Of a DNA stretch of 38,424 bases, positions 7,868-16,986 are shown one piece after another (within the stretch, counting starts at the first letter, position 1; every line of letters starts with the position of its first letter). Under the pieces are notes generated by a model. It saw only the letters and a list, made by a program, of their open reading frames with translations. It ran no database searches and had not been told where the DNA came from. A program made the translations under genes and the position numbers. The stretch lies in the NCBI GenBank assembly GCA_050011095.1, contig JBEKJU010000003.1, forward strand, positions 1 to 38,424, written 5' to 3'. Source of the stretch: JBEKJU01 sp050011095. GTDB taxonomy: Bacteria; Desulfobacterota; Syntrophorhabdia; Syntrophorhabdales; WCHB1-27.

Positions 7868-9493
7868 TCATAACCTGAACGTGCCGATCGTCAGTTGCAA
7901 GTCCGCTGACAGATCTGCCAGTTCAGTCCCGGCCGCCATCGTCTGCTCGGAGGTGGTGGCTGCTTTTCCAGAAATTGCGGCAACGTGCTCGATATCGTCG
8001 GCAATAGAATCGGAAGTGGCCGTCATCTCTTCCGTGGCTGAAGCGATTTGCTGCACCATGAGTTGAAGCCCGTTGGCGCTGCGCACGATCCCTTCAAGGG
8101 ATTCACCCGCCCTCGTGCAGAGCTTCACCCCCGCGGTCACCCTGTCCGTTGCTTCTTCCATCGAATTTACCGCCTGGCTGACCCCTTTCTGAATAGAATG
8201 AATCATTGAACCGATCTTCGATGTTGCGTCGGCCGTGCGCTCGGCGAGTTTTCTGACTTCGTCGGCCACGACCGAGAACCCCCTGCCCTGCTCTCCGGCG
8301 CGGGCAGCCTCAATGGCTGCATTCAGTGCCAGAAGGTTTGTTTGATCGGCGATATCGTTAATGACCGTCACAATGTCACCGATGTGGTTGGACTGTTCTC
8401 CAAGGATTCTCACAAAGCCCGCGGATTGGTCGACGGTGTGGGCAATTTTTTTCACTTCGTCCATGGACGCATCGACGACGTCCTTTCCTTCCTTCGCGAT
8501 ATGGGCGGTTTGAGTTGCGGAAGACGCGATATCATTTGCATTTTTTGCGATGTCGAGTACTGTTTGGGACATTTCCTGGGCGGAGGATGCCACCTGCGAC
8601 GTCCTGCCCGCCTGCTCGCTGTACTCCCTGCATGTCTCTTCGGCATCGCCTCTGAGCCGGCCGGCGGATGCGGCGACCTGCCGGGAAGCCGTCTGAACGC
8701 GGGTTATGACGTTCCTCCATTCTGTAACCATGTTATGCATCGCCTTCATAAGCTCACCTACCTCATCCTTTCTCTCCGTCTCCACATCAACGGTCAGTTC
8801 CCCTTCTGACAACTTATTCGCCACGTAAACCGCCTTGTATAGCGGCGGAACGATGCTCCGTCGGGTGAAATACGAGGCACAAACGCAGATGCCCACAAAA
8901 AACAGATTAAAGATGCTCACGCAAACGCGGACGGAATTGTTCGCATCCCGCATCTCCTTGAGCGCGGCCTTGACTTGCCGGCTTTCGTAATCGATGAGCT
9001 CTTTCATGATGTCCGTGATGCGTGATGATTCCGGCTTGGCCTCGTCCAGGTAGAGCTTCAAGGCCGCCTCTGACTGCCCTGTTCCGGCAAGCGCGACAAC
9101 CCTCTTGCTCGTCTTATGAGCTTCGCTCATCGCCTCCTTGAATCTCGAAATCATTTCCCTGCCTTTGGGTGTTCCCTCCAGTCTTTCCAACGTCTCTAGG
9201 CAGGTTCCGTAGCTCTTTCTCTGCTCGTCGATATTTCGCCTCGCCTCGTCCACTTCGTCCTTTTCCTGAAAAGACGCGATGACGCCCAGGGACGCATAGG
9301 CGCCGTTCACGGAATTGATGATCCTGTTCGCCACCATCGTCTTCTCGAAGCCCCTATTCGCAATCTCTTCCAGTTTTGAGTCGATATCGTGCATGTTCTT
9401 GAATCCGACAATACTGCCCACCACGATGATTCCGGTCATCACGGCGAAGGGAATCTTCAGGCGCGTCGCTATCCTCAAATCGCTGATCCTCAT
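7868..9493 (-). CDS. Methyl-accepting chemotaxis protein
   Basis: A 541-residue transducer. A short cytoplasmic N-terminus leads to TM1 (about 12-31), a periplasmic four-helix-bundle sensor (about 32-187), TM2 (about 188-210), HAMP (about 211-263), and a long cytoplasmic coiled coil. The conserved hairpin tip reads DQTNLLALNAAIEAARAGE, followed by GRGFSVVADEVRKLAERT. It should relay ligand or redox signals to CheA/CheW. No other chemotaxis gene is in the window. AGGAGG precedes the ATG by 7 nt. It faces the second regulator tail to tail and is transcribed alone. Its place between the two halves of the catabolic cluster suggests taxis toward the same substrate, which is speculation. Confidence 0.92.
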   Translation of the reverse strand: MRISDLRIATRLKIPFAVMTGIIVVGSIVGFKNMHDIDSKLEEIANRGFEKTMVANRIINSVNGAYASLGVIASFQEKDEVDEARRNIDEQRKSYGTCLETLERLEGTPKGREMISRFKEAMSEAHKTSKRVVALAGTGQSEAALKLYLDEAKPESSRITDIMKELIDYESRQVKAALKEMRDANNSVRVCVSIFNLFFVGICVCASYFTRRSIVPPLYKAVYVANKLSEGELTVDVETERKDEVGELMKAMHNMVTEWRNVITRVQTASRQVAASAGRLRGDAEETCREYSEQAGRTSQVASSAQEMSQTVLDIAKNANDIASSATQTAHIAKEGKDVVDASMDEVKKIAHTVDQSAGFVRILGEQSNHIGDIVTVINDIADQTNLLALNAAIEAARAGEQGRGFSVVADEVRKLAERTADATSKIGSMIHSIQKGVSQAVNSMEEATDRVTAGVKLCTRAGESLEGIVRSANGLQLMVQQIASATEEMTATSDSIADDIEHVAAISGKAATTSEQTMAAGTELADLSADLQLTIGTFRL

Positions 9494-9874
9494 TTCAGAC
9501 CTCCTTGTGCATAGCTTTGTCCGTTGTCATCTATACTTTATTTTCGTCGCGCCGCACCCGGAACTTTAGCACATTATTTCCTTTTAAGAAACATTATGTT
9601 TTACAAAGAGATACGAACGGCGATGGGGCCGTGTGTTAGCCTTGCGCCCCCCTCACTCCTAGCAGTGTGGCCCTGAGCCGTTACAGTCGTATTATCGCTA
9701 TTATTAGGCGTTTTACCACCACAGTCCCCAGGGGAGGGCATGGGGATGGACGATCACAGCCACATGACAGCGCCACTTGCAATCTTTCCTTACAGTGCTC
9801 ATAGTTCTAGTATAGGCAACATGGGGAGAGACGAGAGACTGGGGCACCATAAAATAACAATCAGGAGGGATAGA
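9494..9874. other. Intergenic region between divergent genes
   Basis: About 380 nt separate the chemotaxis gene (leftward) from the small secreted protein (rightward). I see no gene. A TTTCC-TTTTAAG-AAAC stretch near 9577-9592 recalls one operator arm but lacks the partner arm and a TTGACA. No clear promoter could be assigned for the rightward gene; its ribosome binding site AGGAGG is at 9863-9868. Confidence 0.35.
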
Positions 9875-10321
9875 ATGAGGAGCGCGCTTTTAATGATTCT
9901 ATTGGCGGGCATGTTGGCCGTACCCTGCGCCTGGGCCCTTACGGATTACAGCACGATGACGGACGAACAACTCTACCAGCAACGGGCAACGATCCGTAAC
10001 ACAGCGCCCGAGGAACAGCAAGCCTTTACCGAGGAATGGTACAGGCGGTGTCAGATGCGCTCCACCCCGACCGAGCGGCAGGAAGCCCTTCGGAATCTGC
10101 GGGAATACGACAATTTCGGCGGTTACCTGCAGATATACTACCGGCACCTGTCCGACCATCAGCTTCGTGATATGCGGGCCGTGATCGACAAAGGTACCGG
10201 CGAGCAGAAATGGGCGTTCTGGTCCGAGTGGCAACGAAGGGGACTGCCCATGACCGCCGAGGAGAAGGTGAAATGCGACGAGTACCGCAGCCGTTACGAA
10301 AACCCCGGCCACGCTAGGTGA
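9875..10321 (+). CDS. Small secreted protein with two DUF1104-like repeats
   Basis: A 148-residue protein with a clear Sec signal peptide (about residues 1-22, ending in AWA), so the mature form is periplasmic or exported. The rest holds two similar units: one begins DYSTMTDEQLYQQRATI and ends EEWYRR, the other begins YYRHLSDHQLRDMRAVI and ends SEWQRR. This pattern of short helical units resembles DUF1104 proteins, whose function is not established. AGGAGG ends 6 nt before the ATG. It stands alone, followed by a hairpin at 10340-10375. I cannot assign a function. Confidence 0.7.
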   Translation: MRSALLMILLAGMLAVPCAWALTDYSTMTDEQLYQQRATIRNTAPEEQQAFTEEWYRRCQMRSTPTERQEALRNLREYDNFGGYLQIYYRHLSDHQLRDMRAVIDKGTGEQKWAFWSEWQRRGLPMTAEEKVKCDEYRSRYENPGHAR

Positions 10322-10339
10322 GGAGGCGAAAGATTAAGG

Positions 10340-10375
10340 GCAGCGGCAGACCTACAGGGAGTGGTCTGCCGCTGC
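10340..10375 (+). terminator. 13-bp hairpin after the small secreted protein
   Basis: GCAGCGGCAGACC (10340-10352) pairs perfectly with GGTCTGCCGCTGC (10363-10375) across a 10-nt loop, 18 nt after the stop codon. No T run follows on either strand, so it may stop transcription poorly or act as an mRNA end stabiliser. It lies between two converging genes and could serve both. Confidence 0.5.
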
Positions 10376-10511
10376 TGCCAGAGCGAAGGCACACGGCCTA
10401 AAGGAGGATTAGCGAGACAGATGCCTTGGATTCATTCTTTCGGGGCGCTCCATTCCCGGGTGCAAATATTCCTCATTGTGATCACGTTCCCGCCACGTCG
10501 TTCATCCCTTC

Positions 10512-11498
10512 CTACAGAATGGCGAGAGGCATCGCGATCTTGAAATAGATCTTGTCCAGCACGGGCATATTGCGCACATCTAAACCCTTTTCATACTTCA
10601 GCTCGAAGAAGAGGAATTTATAGTCCATGGTAATTGCGGGTCCGATGGAAAAGGATTGCGCCTTGTTCCCGTTGTTATAGATAACGCTGAATTGTTGGTC
10701 CTGCGAGAGCTGTTTGTAGAAATTCCCGACTACACCGAATCTGAAATTCTTGTACCGCTGGCCAATGGAGTAGTCGATGGTGAGCGCCTGCCCGGAAAGA
10801 TAGTCCGTAGACTGATTCTTCGTATTAATGTCGTACATGCACTTGGCGGCGACATCGAAGCCTTTGTCCCCGAGATACGTGAAGCTGTAGACAGGCTCGA
10901 ATGTCCAGACGTTGTTTCCCAGGTTCACCAGGTCATTCTTGTCGTACATCCCCGTTGGCGTGTAGATCTGAATTGTTGCAACCTGGTGAAAGTTCTTGCC
11001 GTGCCAGCCGAGGATGATCGGCCCCAGGACCGTATCCCCGTATCCCGCTTTCGTCTGGCTGTTCCTGTATCCGATCGCGGGGATACCGACGTCGGCATAC
11101 CCCCGGGCAAAGGGCATGATTGCGTTGAAACCCACATCGGCGCCGAGGAACTTCCATTTCGTCATGTATCCGATCCTGAATGCCGTCAGCTCATAGTTCG
11201 TGTGGAATATCGGGACTTGCGGCCTCCCGTGGCTGTCGTTGAATCTATCCGCCCAAAAATAACCGGTGTACGCAAGTCCATATATGCCTCCCGGAGGCGG
11301 AGCCATGCAGTCCAGCCAGTCATCCGCGCCGCCGGGGTTCGCGGTCTTGCCGTTTTCGATCGCGTATGCGGGCGTCATCATGAGCGCGCCCAGTAATAAC
11401 GGCAGCAATATGACCATCACGCATAAGTCCTTACCTGTCCGCCTCGCCTGCGGCGAGCACGGCATTCTTCTTTTATCGATTTTCTTCATGGATATCAT
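10512..11498 (-). CDS. Outer-membrane protein, SphA/MetA-like transporter family
   Basis: About 328 residues. A long basic N-terminus is followed by a hydrophobic core (about 25-42) and a cleavage site after AYA, so it is exported. The rest alternates aromatic and polar residues in amphipathic strands (GLAYTGYFWADRF, FRIGYMTKWKF, FRFGVVGNFYKQL, YKFLFFELKYEKG), the pattern of the MetA-pathway/SphA-like outer-membrane proteins often found beside aromatic or hydrocarbon catabolism. It would form a beta barrel for substrate uptake. The ATG at 11498 follows GGGGGG closely; the ATG at 11489 is also possible. It lies 145 nt after EtfB on the same strand, so it may be the last gene of that operon. 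Confidence 0.7.
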   Translation of the reverse strand: MISMKKIDKRRMPCSPQARRTGKDLCVMVILLPLLLGALMMTPAYAIENGKTANPGGADDWLDCMAPPPGGIYGLAYTGYFWADRFNDSHGRPQVPIFHTNYELTAFRIGYMTKWKFLGADVGFNAIMPFARGYADVGIPAIGYRNSQTKAGYGDTVLGPIILGWHGKNFHQVATIQIYTPTGMYDKNDLVNLGNNVWTFEPVYSFTYLGDKGFDVAAKCMYDINTKNQSTDYLSGQALTIDYSIGQRYKNFRFGVVGNFYKQLSQDQQFSVIYNNGNKAQSFSIGPAITMDYKFLFFELKYEKGLDVRNMPVLDKIYFKIAMPLAIL

Positions 11499-11643
11499 CG
11501 ATCCCCCCTTTTGGATCATCTCTTGTGTGCTCGGCAGAAACGACTACCAGCCATCCACATGCAAGCCGATGTTACTCCCCTAATCCGTCACTGTCTGATT
11601 CCTTATTCCTCCTTATAGACCTCACCTCCCGTTCCCCTATGGG

Positions 11644-12441
11644 TTATATGATATTATCCTGCCGCAGCCTCACCGCCAGGTTCTCCCCTTTCTCCTGCGC
11701 CGTCGTTCCTTCGATGAGAAGGCACTGCCGCGCGTGCGAAGGGGGGGGTACAACAGCTCGTATCGCTTTCGTCCTTAAGATACCCGGCTCAAATCCGAGA
11801 TCTGCCGCTCTCCACACCACGACCGGTTTTTTTCGCGCATCCTGAATGGCCTTCAGCGTTGCAAGCCTCAACTCGCCCACTTCGCTGCTTACGGTAAGCA
11901 CTACCGGAATCGGCGCCCGAACCACTTCGTACCCGTTCCGTTTCAATCTTTCCACCGTAACTACACCATCTTCCAGCTCTACCTTCTTGACCAGGGCCAT
12001 GCTGGGAATTTTCAGCAGTTCCCCGATGAGCACGCCCACCTGACCTGAATCCCAGTCAGCGGCCTCTCTGCCGGTAAGGACGATATCGAATGACCCGATC
12101 TTACTGATTACCGAGCTCAGGACCTGCGCCGTCGCATAGCTGCTGAGGTCTTTGAAACCATGATCTTCCGCCAGAATCAGCCGATCGGCTCCTACGCCCA
12201 ACGCCTTCTTGAGAACCGGTGTCACCGCCTTTTCGGACATATTGATGGCAATTACGGTTCCTCCCCAGCGTTCCTTGAGCCGAACAGCAAGTTCCAGAGC
12301 ATTCTCGTCATATGGATTAATGACCGGTGGAATCCCGACAGGGACAACTTTTTTGCTTTCGCTGTGAATCTCATAGGCCGAGCTCGGTCCCTCGGGGTCC
12401 GGGACATCCTTTATGCAAACAATGATCGTCGGTCCATTCAC
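11644..12441 (-). CDS. etfB: Electron transfer flavoprotein beta subunit
   Basis: A 265-residue EtfB. The N-terminus (TIIVCIKDVPDPEG), NPYDENALELAVRLKE, and the nucleotide-site segment TGREAADWDSGQVG are typical. With EtfA it carries electrons from acyl-CoA dehydrogenases or from the FAD oxidoreductases upstream in this operon. The start overlaps the EtfA stop by four bases (ATGA), so the two subunits are coupled. The usual site Asp-Gly/Asp-Asp reads Asp-Trp-Asp here, and I cannot tell from sequence alone whether the site binds AMP or a second, bifurcating FAD. Confidence 0.92.
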   Translation of the reverse strand: MNGPTIIVCIKDVPDPEGPSSAYEIHSESKKVVPVGIPPVINPYDENALELAVRLKERWGGTVIAINMSEKAVTPVLKKALGVGADRLILAEDHGFKDLSSYATAQVLSSVISKIGSFDIVLTGREAADWDSGQVGVLIGELLKIPSMALVKKVELEDGVVTVERLKRNGYEVVRAPIPVVLTVSSEVGELRLATLKAIQDARKKPVVVWRAADLGFEPGILRTKAIRAVVPPPSHARQCLLIEGTTAQEKGENLAVRLRQDNII

Positions 12442-13442
12442 GACAGTTCCTCCAATTTCTTGATTAGTGCGGGGACAATATCTTCATACTGACCGACGAC
12501 CCCATAGTCTGAGGATCCAAAGATAGCCGCCCCTGCATCCTTATTGATGGTTAAAATCTTCTTGGCCCCGGTTATCCCGGCCATGTGCTGCGCAGCACCT
12601 GATATTGCAACAGCAATGTAAAGCTGCGGACTTACCTTCTCCCCCGTCTGGCCGATCTGCCGGGAATGCGGCATAAGACCCGCATCTACGACGGCCCGGC
12701 TCGCCCCCATTTCCACCTTGAAACGCCGCCTGAGGACCGCGGCAAGGCCCTTCAGTTTCTCAAGGTCCTCTACGGTCTTCACACCCCTGCCACCGGCGAC
12801 TATTACTTCCGCCCGGCTCAGGTTGACAGCCTCCTCTCCCGGAACAAGGCCGAGGGATTCCGTGAGTCCCATGGCCGGAACAAGCTCGCACTCCAATTGC
12901 GTAACCAGACCCTTCGCCGGGCTTTTCTGCAGTGCTTCCGTTATCTTTGACCTGATGGTCACCATTTGCGGCCTCTCGAGAAGGTCGAAAACAGCCACGG
13001 CATTGCCCCCATACACAGGCTTCGTACAGAGGAGCGCGCCTGTCTCTCTGTCCCTCTCTATTTTCACGCAATCGGTGATAAGGTCCTTTCCCATCTTGCA
13101 TCCCAGCTTCGGTCCCACCTCACGGTTCTCGTAGGTGTGACCCATGAGGACGGTGCGGGGGTTCACGGCCCGGCATACCGCTTCGAGCGCGCATGCGTAG
13201 AGATCAGCCTGATAACGGGAAAGCAATGGATTATCTACTGCATATACTTCATCTACATAAGAAGCCATCTCGTCCGCAAACTCATCTATCCCCGAACCGA
13301 GCACGCAGGCACATACAATCTCGCCATCTCCCTGCCGGGAAAGCTCCCAAGCCGTTTTCAGATTCTCAAGCGAAATCGATGCCGCCTGGGCGGTTCCGAT
13401 ACCCTTTTTCTGCACCGCCACGAGAATTCGATCCCGTTCCAC
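12438..13442 (-). CDS. etfA: Electron transfer flavoprotein alpha subunit
   Basis: A 334-residue EtfA. The C-terminal FAD domain shows GASRAVVDAGLMPHSRQIGQTG, then LYIAVAISGAAQHMAGI and the NKDAGAAIF segment, all characteristic. It holds the FAD that accepts electrons from partner dehydrogenases. The start is GTG at 13442 with a strong AAGGAGGAG 7 nt upstream, 2 nt after the AOR stop. The order AOR, EtfA, EtfB in one operon with two FAD oxidoreductases and a CCG Fe-S protein suggests a local electron-transfer chain ending on this Etf, which is an inference. Confidence 0.93.
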   Translation of the reverse strand: MERDRILVAVQKKGIGTAQAASISLENLKTAWELSRQGDGEIVCACVLGSGIDEFADEMASYVDEVYAVDNPLLSRYQADLYACALEAVCRAVNPRTVLMGHTYENREVGPKLGCKMGKDLITDCVKIERDRETGALLCTKPVYGGNAVAVFDLLERPQMVTIRSKITEALQKSPAKGLVTQLECELVPAMGLTESLGLVPGEEAVNLSRAEVIVAGGRGVKTVEDLEKLKGLAAVLRRRFKVEMGASRAVVDAGLMPHSRQIGQTGEKVSPQLYIAVAISGAAQHMAGITGAKKILTINKDAGAAIFGSSDYGVVGQYEDIVPALIKKLEELS

Positions 13443-13444
13443 TT

Positions 13445-15163
13445 TTATACTCCTCCTTTAATCGCTTCATATACGCCATCTATCTCGCCTTCCGGGACAT
13501 CGAATACGGTTCCAGACGGGGGAAGCGGTTCTTCAAGGAAGAATTGCGGCAGCCGGTCATCCTTCTTTCCCAACCCGGCTGCTTCGTTGAATAACCGCTC
13601 CGTCTTCAACACGGCCGTACCGAGCCTGATCAGGTAATCCTCCGGCAACGCCTCTCCCGTGAGTGATGAAACGCATGTCACGAGCCGTCCAAGCATTTCC
13701 GGACTCTCGACGAGCGGCACCGAGGCCATGAGACAGAGGCCGAGAGTGTCGATAGCGGCAAAGAATGTCTGCAGGAATTGTGACAGCGGTCCCTGACCAT
13801 CGGGTGCGGACGGGTTGTATTCGGGCATCGACGGACCCCCAAGGGCATTGCCGCAGGTGTGATCCGCCCCCATCGTGGAGGTGGCATACGTCACACCCGT
13901 TCCCTTCAGCACCCTTGGATCGTAGGCCGCCAGACTCTGACCTTTTACATGGGGAATCCTCTTAACCCCCAGCTTCTCGCCGGCAGCTCTACACCCGTTG
14001 CCAATCATCACCCCGTTTTCTGTTCCCTTCGCGATCTCCTCTATCAGCGACAGGGCCTTGGCCCCATCCCCCCACGGCAGTAACCCGGCCTCCATGCTGA
14101 CAGCTATGGCTGCCCCCACATCCATGGTATCGACGCCCACATCGTTGCAGGCCCGGTTGATTCGGGCAACCGCATCCAGATCATCAATCATGCAATTCGC
14201 GCCCACAAGTCCAAGCGTCTCGTACTCGAGCCCGGAGACAATCACCTCTCCATTCTTATCTGTGTAGACATTCGAGCAACTGATCACGCATCCATTCATA
14301 CACCGGTGGACTGATTGGCTATTTGGCCTTTTTTTCATCTGGGCATGCATGTGCTCCCCGGAAATCTTCTCTGCGCCCCCGAATTGCCCCACGGAATAGT
14401 TCCTGGTCGGCAAGCAGCCTATAGTGTTGGTCAGCATCACCAGGAAAGGCGTTCCCATTTGCCTAAAGGCCTGAGAAACGGGATTTGAACTAATATGCTT
14501 TGAAAGCTCCTTTACCGCTGCCCTCATCGTTCGGTCGTCTTGCTCGTTCTGCCCGCCGCAGTCCGTGTCGTCGATGACAACAGCCTTCAAATTCTTGGAG
14601 CCCATTACTGCGCCGAGACCGCCCCTGCCCGCAACTCTTATATGGAAATCCCACGAGGTGACCGCCACCGCCGCCGCACGCAATTTCAACTCTCCGGCGG
14701 GCCCGATACAAATAATCGCCGTATTATTCCGTTTTAGCCTGTCGACAACCTCGTAGTTGCCCAACCTCTTGAGGCCAGCGGCGGGAGAGAACGTGACGCC
14801 GCCCTTATCAATTTTCACTGTGCAGGGTTCCGCTGCGCACCCCTCTACGATAACCGCCTGATAGCCAAGGCGGGCCAGCTTTTGAGACGCCGTTCCTCCG
14901 GCATTGGCCTCCTTGATGCCATTTGTCAACGGGCTCTTCGCGCCGACCGATAGACGTCCACTGTTCGGCACCTTACTACCCGCAAGGATGCCGGCGGCGA
15001 AGATAAGCTTGTTTTCCGGCCCCAGGGGATCAGCCATAGGCGGAACCTCGTTGTGTATAATCGTCGAGCTGAGCCCCCGTCCCCCAAGGTTCTTATACGG
15101 CCCGGCAATATCCTCTACGGTGTAATGCCGTGTACCCATGTCAATGCGAAGCAGTCTTTTCAT
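13445..15163 (-). CDS. Tungsten-dependent aldehyde:ferredoxin oxidoreductase family protein
   Basis: A 572-residue member of the AOR family, slightly short for it. The N-terminal pterin domain has GGRGLSSTIIHNEV and AGSKVPNSGRLSVG; GRGGLGAVMGSKNLKAVV (179-196) is the conserved cofactor segment. The Fe-S ligands are Cys288, Cys292, Cys296 and Cys477; the first gap is one residue longer than in Pyrococcus AOR (CX3CX3C instead of CX2CX3C). Family members oxidise aldehydes to acids, or run in reverse, using ferredoxin. The true substrate is unknown. AAGGAG precedes the ATG. A 203-nt gap with a CCCGAC/GTCGGG hairpin (15304-15320) separates it from the upstream FAD gene. Confidence 0.88.
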   Translation of the reverse strand: MKRLLRIDMGTRHYTVEDIAGPYKNLGGRGLSSTIIHNEVPPMADPLGPENKLIFAAGILAGSKVPNSGRLSVGAKSPLTNGIKEANAGGTASQKLARLGYQAVIVEGCAAEPCTVKIDKGGVTFSPAAGLKRLGNYEVVDRLKRNNTAIICIGPAGELKLRAAAVAVTSWDFHIRVAGRGGLGAVMGSKNLKAVVIDDTDCGGQNEQDDRTMRAAVKELSKHISSNPVSQAFRQMGTPFLVMLTNTIGCLPTRNYSVGQFGGAEKISGEHMHAQMKKRPNSQSVHRCMNGCVISCSNVYTDKNGEVIVSGLEYETLGLVGANCMIDDLDAVARINRACNDVGVDTMDVGAAIAVSMEAGLLPWGDGAKALSLIEEIAKGTENGVMIGNGCRAAGEKLGVKRIPHVKGQSLAAYDPRVLKGTGVTYATSTMGADHTCGNALGGPSMPEYNPSAPDGQGPLSQFLQTFFAAIDTLGLCLMASVPLVESPEMLGRLVTCVSSLTGEALPEDYLIRLGTAVLKTERLFNEAAGLGKKDDRLPQFFLEEPLPPSGTVFDVPEGEIDGVYEAIKGGV

Positions 15164-15366
15164 GTTCCGACTCCTTCCGCTTAAATGGACGCATCCGTGC
15201 CATACCCTAACGCGTGACCGTCACCCTTGCCCGTACCGCCGAATAGTGCTCATATGGACATGCGCCATACCGAGGATCGTCCTTCGCGGCACCTGCACAT
15301 CGACCCGACATGAGGTCGGGCCGCTTGGCTTTCGCTTCCGCGGCCCCACCCATGTCACCTGGAGGT

Positions 15367-16971
15367 TCATGGAAAAATGGACGGTATATAGGCGGACCAA
15401 TCCCCTACATCGTTGGGGTCCAGCATAGCCCGTATCTTCCTTAGCCATACATCGTAGTTGTCATATTTCGGCCCGAACTTCTGATGAACATGGCTCGCAA
15501 ACTCGACCTGGAGCCCTCCACCGAGGTGACACACACCCAACTCCCCACAAGACCCGTCCGGGTCTTCCGACATTGTTGCGAGTTCCCTCATCCCGTTCAG
15601 CGAATTCTGATCCCAGGGATCATAATAGGTACAGTTCTCCTCGTGGATACCGACCGAATTATGCTCGGAAGGCGCCGCAAACATGTCAGGGACCGGCGTT
15701 TGCAGGAATTGTCCGTTCCGAAGGTACGGCATTATTATCTCCTTGGCGCGCTGGTGCATGAGCTTCATCTGGCCCAGACTGGCATCACCTGTCGGCGATA
15801 TAAAGAAATCACCGGTCCTCCGGAAAGCCGCCTGCACAAAGAGGAAGTGCCACATCAGCCCCGCGAACATCATTTCCGCGCCCAGCGGGGGCAAGGGAAG
15901 CGGAAATCCGCCTAGCTCATTCATGATGTGCATCAGACATTTCTCTTTGTATGCAAGGCCTCTCTGCGTGTCGGCGCCGATAAGAATCGCTATGGACGTC
16001 TCCGCGAGGTCGGCCATGTCGGCCCCCGACTGGGCAATCTTCTGTATTTCCACCCAGGCCTCGTCGTTTCCCTCGCCGTAGGGGAACAGCATGGCGGCCA
16101 TCAGGCTCGTCGCAAGTTCTGCCCTGCCGATCCTCTGGAGCGACTGCCACATGGCCTCCTCGGTAGGGAATTTGATCATTATCGGCTTATAGTTCTCCGG
16201 TACTTTCGTTATGCGCCTTGCCGACGCCGACACACCGGGCGGACCCGCGAACTCCATGTCGTCAGGACCATACCACGGATACAGCTTTACGCTTGCCTTC
16301 GTGATAACACCGTGCCCTCCGTTTGCGCCGGAACGGCCCCTCAATACACCCCTCAGATTGGGGCCGGGTCCGTCGGCGCTATACCACCCGTGATCGTTCT
16401 CCGCGGAACCCATCCTCAATATGTCCCCGGTCGGCAATATCCACTCAACACCCAGGACGCCACGGCCGAGACCCCCGGTGCTTACCATCGTGGTCCCCCC
16501 GCCAAAATGGCAGCAGGAGGCCGCGACAATACCCGTGCTCGGTCCGGCGCCGATTGCGCCGACCGTCACCCCGTGCTTGAACAACTCCTTCTGCAGTCTG
16601 TAGACCGGCACATACGGTTCTACAACCGCATGCATGTTCTTCACATCGATTTCCAGAATCCGATCCATTCTCTTGAGGTCGAGCAGGATGTTTCTGTCTG
16701 CGCTGGTCAGCGCCAGGGCGACAATCTCGAACCCCGAGGAAAATGGTTTGAAGGGTATGTGGTACCTGTTACACGCCTTGACAATGGCCTGACATTCTTC
16801 CGTGCTTCCCGGCAGAAGTACCGCACCTGCACGGGGCGACCATTTCTGATCGAACACCGCTTTGTGCCCCCAACACTGGTTGTAGGTGTCAAGGATCGCG
16901 GGATCGCGCGATATATTGTCCTGGCCGACTATGTCTTCCAGGGCCTGGTATTCTCTATCTGATAATGCCAT
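15367..16971 (-). CDS. FAD-binding (PCMH/VAO-type) oxidoreductase, second copy
   Basis: A 534-residue flavoprotein. The PCMH FAD domain spans about residues 40-240 (AVLLPGSTEECQAIVKACN, PFSSG, VEPYVPVYRLQKEL, GPSTGIVAASCCHFGGGT). The C-terminal half matches the cap domain of glycolate/lactate oxidase and cresol hydroxylase relatives. It sits 15 nt after the CCG Fe-S gene with AAGGAGGAGG before the ATG. The set of two FAD proteins plus one CCG Fe-S protein resembles GlcD/GlcE/GlcF and lactate dehydrogenase-Etf systems, which oxidise 2-hydroxyacids. No cytochrome subunit is nearby, which speaks against a p-cresol methylhydroxylase. The substrate is not known. Confidence 0.8.
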   Translation of the reverse strand: MALSDREYQALEDIVGQDNISRDPAILDTYNQCWGHKAVFDQKWSPRAGAVLLPGSTEECQAIVKACNRYHIPFKPFSSGFEIVALALTSADRNILLDLKRMDRILEIDVKNMHAVVEPYVPVYRLQKELFKHGVTVGAIGAGPSTGIVAASCCHFGGGTTMVSTGGLGRGVLGVEWILPTGDILRMGSAENDHGWYSADGPGPNLRGVLRGRSGANGGHGVITKASVKLYPWYGPDDMEFAGPPGVSASARRITKVPENYKPIMIKFPTEEAMWQSLQRIGRAELATSLMAAMLFPYGEGNDEAWVEIQKIAQSGADMADLAETSIAILIGADTQRGLAYKEKCLMHIMNELGGFPLPLPPLGAEMMFAGLMWHFLFVQAAFRRTGDFFISPTGDASLGQMKLMHQRAKEIIMPYLRNGQFLQTPVPDMFAAPSEHNSVGIHEENCTYYDPWDQNSLNGMRELATMSEDPDGSCGELGVCHLGGGLQVEFASHVHQKFGPKYDNYDVWLRKIRAMLDPNDVGDWSAYIPSIFP

Positions 16972-16986
16972 ATCGACACCTCCTCC

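Noticed and set aside
9577..9592. Fifth operator upstream of the chemotaxis gene
   Set aside because: Only one weak arm is present, without the partner arm or a TTGACA at the right distance.
11644..13442. Etf declared electron-bifurcating
   Set aside because: The nucleotide-site residues I can read do not decide between AMP and a second FAD, so this is left as an open question.
13445..15163. AOR as BamB, the benzoyl-CoA reductase subunit
   Set aside because: BamB comes with BamC-I genes, none of which are here, and the length and neighbours fit a plain AOR-family protein.
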